From: G963667675 sp964291545
Lineage (GTDB): Bacteria; Chloroflexota; Dehalococcoidia; Lucifugimonadales; UBA3495
Direction of reading: 5' to 3'
DNA length: 64,000 bases
Assembly (NCBI GenBank): GCA_964291545.2
Contig: OZ219861.1
Location: forward strand, 992,001-1,056,000
The notes beneath the pieces were generated by a model. It saw only the letters and a list, made by a program, of their open reading frames with translations. It was not told the origin of the DNA and made no database searches. A program made the position numbers and the translations under genes. Positions 58,027-64,000 of the stretch are shown in pieces. Positions within the stretch are counted from its first letter, which is position 1. Each line of letters begins with the position of its first letter.

Positions 58027-58078
58027 GGCCGAAGCACGGTTTCTCAGCCCCTCTAATTCATAGTGGAGTAGCCGCTGA

Positions 58079-58960
58079 ATGTCCGTCCTGGTAGATGAGA
58101 ACACGCGGGTGGTGGTCCAGGGGATCACCGGCCGCGAGGGAAGCTTCCACGCCAGGGCCTGCAAGGCCTACGGCACCAATGTAGTCGCTGGTGTCACGCC
58201 GGGGAAGGGCGGGCAGCTATTCGACGACGCCATACCTGTCTTTGACTCCGTGGAGGAAGCGGTGGAGCAGACGGGGGCCAACCTGTCGCTAATTTTCGTG
58301 CCCCCTCCATTCGCTCCCGACGCCATCGTCGAGGCGGCGGACGCGGGCGTTCCCCTGGTTGTATGCATTACCGAGGGGGTCCCGGTGTTGGACATGGTGC
58401 GGGTTGGGCGTTACCTGGAAACCAAGCCGGTGCGACTGCTGGGCCCCAACTGTCCCGGCCTGATCAGCCCCGGCGCCCGCTGCAAGGTGGGAATTATGCC
58501 TGGAGCCATCCATCTACCGGGGAAAGTCGGAGTGGTCTCCCGTAGCGGCACTTTGACCTACGAGGCGGTGGGGCAACTGACCTCGGCCGGCATAGGCCAG
58601 TCCAGTTGCGTGGGCATCGGCGGCGACCCCATCGGCGGCACCAACTTCGTGGACGTTCTTCGCCTGTTCGACAAGGACCCTGAAACGGAGCTGGTGGTGC
58701 TCATCGGAGAAATTGGCGGCACCAAGGAGCAGGAAGCGGCGGCCTACATCAAAGAGGAATTCAGCAAGCCCATCTGCGCCTTGGTCGTGGGGAAGGCTGC
58801 GCCGCCGGGCAAGCGCATGGGCCATGCCGGCGCCATCATTACCGGAGAAGCGGGGCAGGCGGATACCAAGGTCCGGGCTCTGCGGGAAGCCGGAGCCAGG
58901 ATAGTCCCCACGCCGGCCGACATCGGCGCCACAGTACAGGAAGCCTTCGCACAACGCTAG
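58079..58960 (+). CDS. sucD: Succinyl-CoA ligase alpha subunit
   Basis: Alpha subunit carrying the phosphohistidine. The 293-residue protein has VVVQGITGREGSFHARACKA (CoA-binding), KGGQLFDDAIPVFDSVEEAV, LLGPNCPGLISPGARCKVGI, GVVSRSGTLTYEAV and IGIGGDPIGGTNFVDVLRLF. The active His is in GKRMGHAGAIITGEAG, in the family's usual place. The ATG at 58079 gives MSVLVDENTRVVVQGITG. Pairs with sucC. Confidence 0.96.
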   Translation: MSVLVDENTRVVVQGITGREGSFHARACKAYGTNVVAGVTPGKGGQLFDDAIPVFDSVEEAVEQTGANLSLIFVPPPFAPDAIVEAADAGVPLVVCITEGVPVLDMVRVGRYLETKPVRLLGPNCPGLISPGARCKVGIMPGAIHLPGKVGVVSRSGTLTYEAVGQLTSAGIGQSSCVGIGGDPIGGTNFVDVLRLFDKDPETELVVLIGEIGGTKEQEAAAYIKEEFSKPICALVVGKAAPPGKRMGHAGAIITGEAGQADTKVRALREAGARIVPTPADIGATVQEAFAQR

Positions 58961-58980
58961 CCGACGCGTCTAACCGTCGG
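58961..58980 (+). terminator. Hairpin after sucD
   Basis: CCGACG-CGTCTAAC-CGTCGG immediately follows the sucD stop. The stem is GC-rich but there is no T-tract, so it is only a possible terminator. Confidence 0.3.
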
Positions 58981-59040
58981 GGAGACCCGGTGAGCACAGG
59001 GGTCACACCTGAGACTGGCAGGCCCTCCGAAAAGGCCGCC

Positions 59041-59403
59041 TCAGCCGCCGGGGCTGAACAGCGACAACACCAGGACCAAGACCAGGATTACCAGCAGCGC
59101 CCCGCCAATTGCAGGCCATAATCTCTGGTCCACCCCGCCCTGTCGCTCGACGGGCTCGTCTTCCAGCCCACGCGGGGCCAGTTCCAATAGCTGCCGGGCT
59201 TGGTACTCGTCTGAGACGTAGACGTAAAGGTCGTGGGGCAGGTTGTAGGCCGATCCCCACAGTCCGGGGCCACCCCGCAGGGAGCGAATCACACAGGGTA
59301 TGCCCGCTTGCCGGAGCCTCTGCTCGGCCAGGCGTGCGATAGGCTCGTTATCGAACACGGTCAGGCGGACTTGCTTTTCGCGATTGCGGCTTGAGAATGC
59401 CAT
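59041..59403 (-). CDS. DUF2007-type signal-transducing-like protein with C-terminal membrane segment
   Basis: A 120-residue protein. The N-terminal domain (about 10-78) resembles DUF2007: VRLTVFDNEPIARLAEQRLR, AGIPCVIRSLRGGP and LYVYVSDEYQARQLLEL, matching the 'L......EA.....L...GI...' pattern of that family. A single hydrophobic helix (AIGGALLVILVLVLVLSLFS) ends it, so it is tail-anchored. No enzymatic residue is known. It is convergent with sucD and divergent from the tRNA-Leu gene. Confidence 0.75.
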   Translation of the reverse strand: MAFSSRNREKQVRLTVFDNEPIARLAEQRLRQAGIPCVIRSLRGGPGLWGSAYNLPHDLYVYVSDEYQARQLLELAPRGLEDEPVERQGGVDQRLWPAIGGALLVILVLVLVLSLFSPGG

Positions 59404-59536
59404 GAAACTGCTGAGCGTTTGCTCTCCGGAGCCTGGATATAAGACCCTATTCTACAACAAATAGTCTACGGCAAATCCTCGCAGGCCGGGAGGCGCCGGC
59501 TCTCCAAATTTGGCTGTTCCCAGGCGAGGGACGTGA

Positions 59537-59542
59537 TATAAT
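59537..59542 (+). promoter_or_regulatory. -10 box for tRNA-Leu/tRNA-Cys
   Basis: A perfect TATAAT 17 bp before the first base of tRNA-Leu. The -35 is weak. It likely drives both tRNA genes. Confidence 0.5.
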
Positions 59543-59559
59543 AGGCGCCTCTTCGGCGA

Positions 59560-59646
59560 GCCGAGGTGGTGGAATTGGTAGACACGCGGTCTTGAGGGGG
59601 CCGTGGGCGTGCGCCTGTGTGGGTTCAAATCCCGCCCTCGGCACCA
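59560..59646 (+). tRNA. tRNA-Leu (anticodon GAG)
   Basis: A class II tRNA. Acceptor GCCGAGG pairs with CCTCGGC, followed by A and encoded CCA. The D stem is GTG/CAC, the anticodon stem CGGTC/GGCCG with loop TTGAGGG giving anticodon GAG, a long variable arm follows, and the T arm is GTGGG-TTCAAAT-CCCGC. Confidence 0.95.
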
Positions 59647-59658
59647 GGCCTAACCAGG

Positions 59659-59735
59659 GGCGACGTAGCCAAGTGGACTAAGGCGGAGGTCTGCAAAACC
59701 TCTATTCGGCGGTTCGAATCCGCCCGTCGCCTCCA
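59659..59735 (+). tRNA. tRNA-Cys (anticodon GCA)
   Basis: Acceptor GGCGACG pairs with CGTCGCC, followed by the U discriminator usual for tRNA-Cys and an encoded CCA. The anticodon stem GAGGT/ACCTC encloses CTGCAAA with anticodon GCA. T loop TTCGAAT. It lies 12 bp after tRNA-Leu. Confidence 0.95.
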
Positions 59736-59830
59736 TTACCAGCCCTCACTCGCTAAACCCCCGCGATTTCCTCAAAGCTTCTCCGTCCTTCGGTAGCTCC
59801 GTCTGTAGGTCGGCGGGCGAGTACGCCTGC

Positions 59831-61252
59831 TCACCCTCCCGGCGCCAGCAAGCGCATAATCTCGCCCACGTCGCTCACGGCTTCCAGGTTGTTTACCATG
59901 TCTATGACGCGGTCGGCGTTGCCCGGCGGCACGGGGGAGGCGGAGAAAGATACGCAGTCGCGGAACTTGGACTCCAGCAAGTCTTGGCCGGCGGGGTTGC
60001 CCGGGGATCCGGGGACGGTCTCGACGCGCTGGAACAGCCGCCGCCCGTCGCGGGTATGAATCTCGATGCCGGGCACGAAGTGGTTTTCCTCGGGCGGCAG
60101 GGGCTGATAACGGACTTTGTCGGCCATTGCCAGGACTTCTGGGTCGTGCAGTCCCTGGTCGGTGTAGGCGTTTAGCGTCACGTTGCCCTTGGCCATGGCG
60201 ATAGCAGACGTGAAGGGGATGCTGTACTTGGCGTCGATGCTGGTCTCGGGTCGGCGCTTTAGCTCGATGGGCTCGGACAGCAACTCGGTGTGCATGTTGC
60301 CGCCGAGGACGACTACCTCGTCGATGTCGCCGGGGTTCAGGTCATGTTCACGCCGCAGGTTGAGGATGGCGGCGTTGCTAGGTCTAGTTGCGGCGCAGGC
60401 CGGCCAGACCTTGAAGGCGTGGCCCTGGAGCAATGGGAAACGATCACCCAGGCCTCCGGTGAGCTTGTCCCAGTCGGGCTCGCAGCGGACGTAGGTCTTG
60501 AAGAATCCGTACCTGCCTTCGAGGATTTCCTTGGGGCCGGTAACTCCCCGGCGGGCCAGGCCGGCCGCCATAACGGCCCCCTGGCCGGTGAAGCCGGCCT
60601 GCATGCTGCGCATGTGGGTGGCCTCGGCCACGGCCATCTGACGGCTGCCGCTAAGCTGGTTGAACGCAATGCCCAGGGCGTTTTCCAACTGCCCCTCGTC
60701 CAGCCCGTATAGGCGTCCGGCGACCACTGCCCCGCCGAGATAACCCAGGAGATTGGTTGGGAACCACCCTTCGTTCATGGTCCACTCTGGAATGGTTATG
60801 GAGAGGGCGATGCGCGCCATGAGGTCCTGACCGGCGGCCACGGCTGCAATCATCTCCCGTCCGCCGATTCCGCCCTCCTTCTCTGCGGCAGCGAAGCCCA
60901 CGGGAACGGTGGCGATGCTGTGGTGCCCGCCGCCGGGCTCAACATCGTCGTAGTCCAGCATGTGGCCCAGGGAGCCGTTTACGAAAGCCGCCCACGGCGC
61001 TGGAGCCTTTCCGCCGAAACCAAGAATGGTGCTTTCGGACGCGCCTCCCAGGTCTCGCACGTACTCGAAAGCCATCCGTCCTTCAGGAGCGAGACCGCTG
61101 GCGCCGGCGGTGACGCCCAGGGTGTCTAGGATGCACTGCTTGGTCAGCTTCACCAGCTCATCGGGCAGTTCTTCGTATGCCAGGGTTCCAGCGTGACGTA
61201 TCAAGCTGATGGATGCGTCTTTTCCCGAAACGGGGCTTGTCTTGGTGGCCAT
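59831..61252 (-). CDS. MmgE/PrpD-family protein
   Basis: A 473-residue member of the MmgE/PrpD (2-methylcitrate dehydratase-like) family. Typical blocks are KQCILDTLGVTAGASGLAPE, NGSLGHMLDYDDVEPGGGHH with the active-site Asp and His region, GSRQMAVAEATHMRSMQAGF and HAFKVWPACAATRPSNAAIL. The family includes 2-methylcitrate dehydratase, aconitate decarboxylase and many uncharacterised catabolic enzymes; no other propionate gene is nearby, so the substrate is not known. It lies alone between two tRNA loci. Confidence 0.9.
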   Translation of the reverse strand: MATKTSPVSGKDASISLIRHAGTLAYEELPDELVKLTKQCILDTLGVTAGASGLAPEGRMAFEYVRDLGGASESTILGFGGKAPAPWAAFVNGSLGHMLDYDDVEPGGGHHSIATVPVGFAAAEKEGGIGGREMIAAVAAGQDLMARIALSITIPEWTMNEGWFPTNLLGYLGGAVVAGRLYGLDEGQLENALGIAFNQLSGSRQMAVAEATHMRSMQAGFTGQGAVMAAGLARRGVTGPKEILEGRYGFFKTYVRCEPDWDKLTGGLGDRFPLLQGHAFKVWPACAATRPSNAAILNLRREHDLNPGDIDEVVVLGGNMHTELLSEPIELKRRPETSIDAKYSIPFTSAIAMAKGNVTLNAYTDQGLHDPEVLAMADKVRYQPLPPEENHFVPGIEIHTRDGRRLFQRVETVPGSPGNPAGQDLLESKFRDCVSFSASPVPPGNADRVIDMVNNLEAVSDVGEIMRLLAPGG

Positions 61253-61329
61253 TGCTTTGCTTCTTCTCCTGGCGGTGCGGAATCGGCCGGGTTAACGTGT
61301 GGTTTCTTGGCAGGGCCTCAAACACGAGA

Positions 61330-61348
61330 TTCCCGCTCAGGGCGGGAA
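61330..61348. repeat. GC-rich palindromic intergenic repeat (relative of 9718-9737)
   Basis: TTCCCGC-TCAGG-GCGGGAA is a perfect 7-bp inverted repeat followed by CGACGGGG. It has the same form as the hairpin near 9718, both trailed by GACGG. Situated between the MmgE/PrpD gene and tRNA-Leu. Confidence 0.55.
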
Positions 61349-61502
61349 CGACGGGGAGGTGGTGGAATGGGTAGTGAGCCTCAGTTTAGGTATGGGCTTT
61401 CGGGCGTGTCAAGGGCGGTCTGGCATCGGGGCTTGTGCTAGAATGGACTAGCCTGCCGTGGCCGGCTGCGTCTTTAACGGCGGCCAACGGCGGAGGCAGA
61501 TG

Positions 61503-61588
61503 GCCGGGGTGGCGGAACGGTAGACGCGGCGGACTTAAAATCCGCTACCTTGACCGGTGTGTGGGTTCGATTCCCTCCCCCGGCACCA
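61503..61588 (+). tRNA. tRNA-Leu (anticodon TAA)
   Basis: Acceptor GCCGGGG pairs with CCCCGGC, followed by A and CCA. The anticodon stem GCGGA/TCCGC encloses CTTAAAA with anticodon TAA. A long variable arm marks it as a class II tRNA. Confidence 0.94.
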
Positions 61589-61663
61589 AATCCCAGCCTC
61601 GATAGCTGTCCCCGAATGCCAACCGGGAGGACTCCTAGTCAATGCTCAATGGGAGGCGATAAG

Positions 61664-61876
61664 ATGGCAATTACGGGAATGTTCCAATGCGCCAAGTGCT
61701 CCAACGGGGAGTACGAGACCAGCGAGTTTCGGGCCACCGGCGGCTTTCTGTCAAAGATATTCGACGTGCAGAGCCGCAAGTTCACCACCGTCACCTGCAC
61801 ACGCTGCAAATATACCGAGATTTACAAGACCGACAGCAGCGCGCTGGGCAATATCTTCGACTTCTTTGCCGGCTAG
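61664..61876 (+). CDS. Small zinc-ribbon nucleic-acid-binding-type protein
   Basis: A 70-residue protein MAITGMFQCAKCSNGEYETS...VTCTRCKYTEIYKT with two CxxC pairs (CAKC and CTRC) forming a zinc ribbon of the kind called nucleic-acid-binding (PF09855-like). The loop between contains EFRATGGFLSKIFDVQS with the FL.K.FDVQ..KF..V.C motif of that group. The start at 61664 is favoured, with an ATG at 61649 also possible. It is followed after 32 bp by the protease gene. Confidence 0.82.
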   Translation: MAITGMFQCAKCSNGEYETSEFRATGGFLSKIFDVQSRKFTTVTCTRCKYTEIYKTDSSALGNIFDFFAG

Positions 61877-61908
61877 CCCGGCGTCAGAGCCTGGGCGGAG
61901 AGGCATTT

Positions 61909-62304
61909 ATGGGTCGGACGTACGTTAGAGCTACAATTGAAGGGCCGCTGGCATCGAAGGAGTACGATTTCCTCGTTGACACCGGAGCCTCGTTAATGGG
62001 GCTTCCCATGGAAGAAATCGAGGTGCTGGGGTTAATTCCCGTGCCCAATGGGAAGCGGCAATTTATCACTGCCACTGGCGCCGTTGAACTGGACACCTAC
62101 ACCGTCACCGGCACGGTTAGGGCGAAGGGTTTCTCCAGCATGGTCGTTCCAACACCGGTACCGCTCTTGGGTTACGAAATGTTGCAGAGCATGCGGTTCC
62201 GGGTCAATCCAGTAAGTGAAGAGTTGGAAGAAGTGCCAGGCGATGAAATCCATCCCCCATACCTATTGCCTGCCCAGGAACTCGATTACAGGTCCAGCCG
62301 ATAG
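61909..62304 (+). CDS. Retropepsin-like aspartic protease
   Basis: A 131-residue single-domain clan AA protease, presumably working as a homodimer. The catalytic motif FLVDTGASLMGLPMEEIEVL (Asp at about 24) and the second block PTPVPLLGYEMLQSMRFRVN (hydrophobic ILG-type flap region) are the markers. The sheet between, KRQFITATGAVELDTYTVTG, fits. GGAGAG lies before the ATG at 61909. Bacterial members (SpoIIGA-unrelated, Ty3-like) are mostly uncharacterised. It overlaps the 3' end of the convergent GNAT gene by 19 bp. Confidence 0.84.
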   Translation: MGRTYVRATIEGPLASKEYDFLVDTGASLMGLPMEEIEVLGLIPVPNGKRQFITATGAVELDTYTVTGTVRAKGFSSMVVPTPVPLLGYEMLQSMRFRVNPVSEELEEVPGDEIHPPYLLPAQELDYRSSR

Positions 62305-62837
62305 GCCATTACGTTCCAGTTGGAGCCGGTACGGAAGTCGAACTCCGGTACCCGCACGAATCCCATCCTTTCGTATAGACCCCGGGCCACCCGCATAATA
62401 TCTGACGTGTGCAGGCCCACCGCCGCCGAGCGCCGGCGGCGGGAGCGGCGCAAGCATTCATCCATAAGGACGCGCCCAATACCTTGCCCTCTGGCGTTGG
62501 GGTGAACGGCCAGCAGCCTTACCCCGGCCCATCCGGTCGGCCACTCCTGTTCAGCGTTCACCACGTTGGGATAGAGGGTAACCGCTCCGGCGACTGACCC
62601 GCTTTGTTCGGCGACGATTAACTCGGAGACCTTCAACCGGCTGCGGACGTCCATGATGTTTGCGGCGTACCGCTCCCACGTGTCCGGCGGGAAATGGGCC
62701 TGGTACTCCCGGTAGGCGTATCCCATCAATGACGCTACCTGGTCCAACTCACCGGTGCGGGCGTCTCTTACCAAGGTGGGCCCTTTGCCGGTCGGCCCGG
62801 TCGATGGGCTTCCTCCAGTTGCTGACCCCTTACTCAT
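62286..62837 (-). CDS. GNAT-family N-acetyltransferase
   Basis: A 183-residue GNAT protein. The acetyl-CoA motif is VRLLAVHPNARGQGIGRVLM (about 107-126, the R/Q-x-x-G-x-G/A loop being RGQGIG), with strand beta-4 before it in AGAVTLYPNV and the end SRRRRSAAVGLHTSDIMRVA and YERMGFVRVPEFDF. The first 20 residues (Ser/Gly/Thr-rich) are disordered. Substrate unknown. Its ATG follows a TATAAT at just 6 bp, so the mRNA is probably leaderless. Confidence 0.88.
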   Translation of the reverse strand: MSKGSATGGSPSTGPTGKGPTLVRDARTGELDQVASLMGYAYREYQAHFPPDTWERYAANIMDVRSRLKVSELIVAEQSGSVAGAVTLYPNVVNAEQEWPTGWAGVRLLAVHPNARGQGIGRVLMDECLRRSRRRRSAAVGLHTSDIMRVARGLYERMGFVRVPEFDFRTGSNWNVMAYRLDL

Positions 62838-62843
62838 GACGCC

Positions 62844-62849
62844 ATTATA
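62844..62849 (-). promoter_or_regulatory. -10 box giving a leaderless GNAT transcript
   Basis: TATAAT (62849-62844) is followed by six bases and then the ATG at 62837, so transcription would start about at the A of the start codon. The -35 at 17 bp (TTCTCA) is weak. Confidence 0.5.
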
Positions 62850-63020
62850 TTGGCCCGCCCTTTTGTTGAGAACACAATGTGGACCCGGATTGCAGACGGA
62901 GAGGATATGGTCTAGCCTACTCGGGGACTTGAATGGTGTTGCACTACCTTTTGCTCTGACGCAGCCCCAGGGCCCGGCTCCAGGGCCGGATCGACGGGTA
63001 GGAAATAGGAGGCGAATGCA

Positions 63021-64000
63021 GTGGACGAGAATCTAGCCGGCAGGGTACAGACGGTGACAGGCCCCATCGACCCGGAGCGGCTGGGCACGACGTTGACCCA
63101 TGAGCACCTGCTCATAGACATATCAGCGGTCCGCAGGCTGCCGGAAAGCGCAACCGCCAAGGACTTCTTCTTCCAACCGGTTACCCAGGAAAACGTGGGC
63201 CGGATACGCCACTACGCCGCCTCCAACCAGGACAACGCCCGACTGTTCGACGTGGCTACTGCCATAGACGAGGTGATGTTGTACAAGCAGCACGGCGGGG
63301 TGTCCCTGGTCGACGCCACCAGCATCGGCCTTGCCCGCGACCCGGTGGGGTTGTTCCGGATATCCAATGCCACGGGAGTGAACGTCATCATGGGGGCGTC
63401 CTATTACGTGGGCTCGGCCCATCCGCCGGAGATGGACCAGCTTACGGAGGACGAAATCTGCCGGCAGATCATCCAGGACGTGACCGAAGGCGCCGACAAT
63501 ACGGGCATTAGAGCAGGGGTGATCGGAGAGGTCGGCTGTTCCTGGCCGCTGGAGGACAACGAGCGCAAAGTTCTGAGGGCATCGGCCAGGGCGCAACGAA
63601 TCACGGGGGCGCCATTGCTGATACACCCGGGCAGGGATGAAGCCGCTCCCATGGAGATTATGGGAGTGTTGGCCGAGGCCGGGGCAGACCTGGGCCGCAC
63701 GATTATGAGCCACCTGGACCGCACGGTGTTTTTGAAAGAGACCCTGACCGAGTTGGCCAAGACCGGATGCTACTTGGAGTGGGACCTGTTCGGCAACGAG
63801 AGCTCCTACTACCCGCCCAATCCTAAGATCGACATGCCCAGCGACGCCAAGCGCATTGACGACATAGCGTGGATTTCAGCGCAGGGCTACGGGGACAAGG
63901 TGGTGGTCGCCCAGGATATTTGCGCCAAGCACAGGCTGGTGAAGTACGGCGGCCACGGGTACCACTACATACTGGGCCACGTAGTCAATAGGATGCGGGC
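63021..64000 (+). CDS. Phosphotriesterase-family metal-dependent hydrolase, N-terminal part
   Basis: The gene runs off the right edge after about 326 codons. It starts with GTG at 63021 after AGGAGG; the ATG at 63016 is in a frame that stops. The amidohydrolase-fold protein has TLTHEHLLIDISAV with the HxH metal pair, VIGEVGCSW (Glu at the bridging position, as in phosphotriesterase homology proteins, rather than the carbamylated Lys of true PTE), LLIHPGRDEAA and IMSHLDRTVF with further His ligands. GYGDKVVVAQDI carries the final Asp. Members act as lactonases, esterases or phosphotriesterases; which one is not clear here. Divergent from the GNAT gene. Confidence 0.9.
   Translation, partial: MDENLAGRVQTVTGPIDPERLGTTLTHEHLLIDISAVRRLPESATAKDFFFQPVTQENVGRIRHYAASNQDNARLFDVATAIDEVMLYKQHGGVSLVDATSIGLARDPVGLFRISNATGVNVIMGASYYVGSAHPPEMDQLTEDEICRQIIQDVTEGADNTGIRAGVIGEVGCSWPLEDNERKVLRASARAQRITGAPLLIHPGRDEAAPMEIMGVLAEAGADLGRTIMSHLDRTVFLKETLTELAKTGCYLEWDLFGNESSYYPPNPKIDMPSDAKRIDDIAWISAQGYGDKVVVAQDICAKHRLVKYGGHGYHYILGHVVNRMR

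Noticed and set aside
1..64000. CRISPR array, insertion sequence, prophage or integrase
   Set aside because: No regularly spaced direct repeats of CRISPR type, no transposase or integrase motif and no phage structural gene could be seen anywhere.

Overview
The window is a gene-dense, GC-rich bacterial chromosome segment with about 60 protein genes, three tRNA genes, one T-box leader and no transposase, integrase, phage gene, CRISPR array or rRNA. The best guess at origin is a Chloroflexota bacterium of the Dehalococcoidia/SAR202 type. This is inferred from a GC-rich genome rich in flavin/F420-type oxidoreductases, Thr/Pro-rich lipoproteins, a CofD-like YvcK protein and a FtsH-HflK-HflC set. 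It is not proven, and a marker-gene tree would be needed.

Layout. 1-7.2 kb, mostly minus strand: a PPOX-type flavin enzyme cut by the left edge, a HEAT-repeat protein, nnr, acpS, metF, a divergent JAMM peptidase, a Ca2+/Na+ exchanger and leuB. 7.6-9.5 kb: a secreted PQQ-type sugar dehydrogenase and a cupin, separated by repeat-rich DNA. 9.8-15.8 kb: a glycolate oxidase operon (glcD, glcE, glcF) with a RelB/RelE-like toxin-antitoxin pair wedged between glcD and glcE, facing a class V aminotransferase that probably turns glyoxylate into glycine. 15.8-23.2 kb, minus strand: an SDR with a degenerate active site, then the tryptophan operon trpE-G-(HicB-like)-D-C-F-B, led by a strong promoter and a Trp-specific T-box. 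No trpA is present. 23.2-34.3 kb: a catabolic and redox accessory region (cupin, two crotonases, quinone reductase, CotH-kinase lipoprotein, radical SAM protein, VOC protein, SnoaL-like protein, methyltransferase, luciferase-like monooxygenase, CMD-family protein, nitroreductase).

34.4-45.4 kb: housekeeping genes (rpiB, a dolichol-phosphate-mannose-type glycosyltransferase, yvcK, phosphoglucose/phosphomannose isomerase, ligA, pth) followed by a secreted zinc metalloprotease, a Gfo/Idh/MocA dehydrogenase and an EEP-family nuclease. 45.4-48.4 kb: two type I glutamine synthetase genes, the upstream one broken by a single-base frameshift. 48.6-59 kb: dxs, a two-domain rhodanese, ftsH, hflK, hflC, sucC, sucD. 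59-64 kb: a DUF2007-type membrane protein, tRNA-Leu(GAG), tRNA-Cys(GCA), an MmgE/PrpD protein, tRNA-Leu(TAA), a zinc-ribbon protein, a small retropepsin-like protease, a GNAT acetyltransferase and a phosphotriesterase-family protein cut by the right edge.

The most unusual points are antitoxin-type genes embedded in two metabolic operons (RelBE in glc, a lone HicB-like gene in trp), the complete Trp T-box, the frameshifted glnA, and two enzymes (the SDR and DXS) that lack residues normally conserved in their families. No wholly new multi-gene system could be demonstrated from sequence reading alone.
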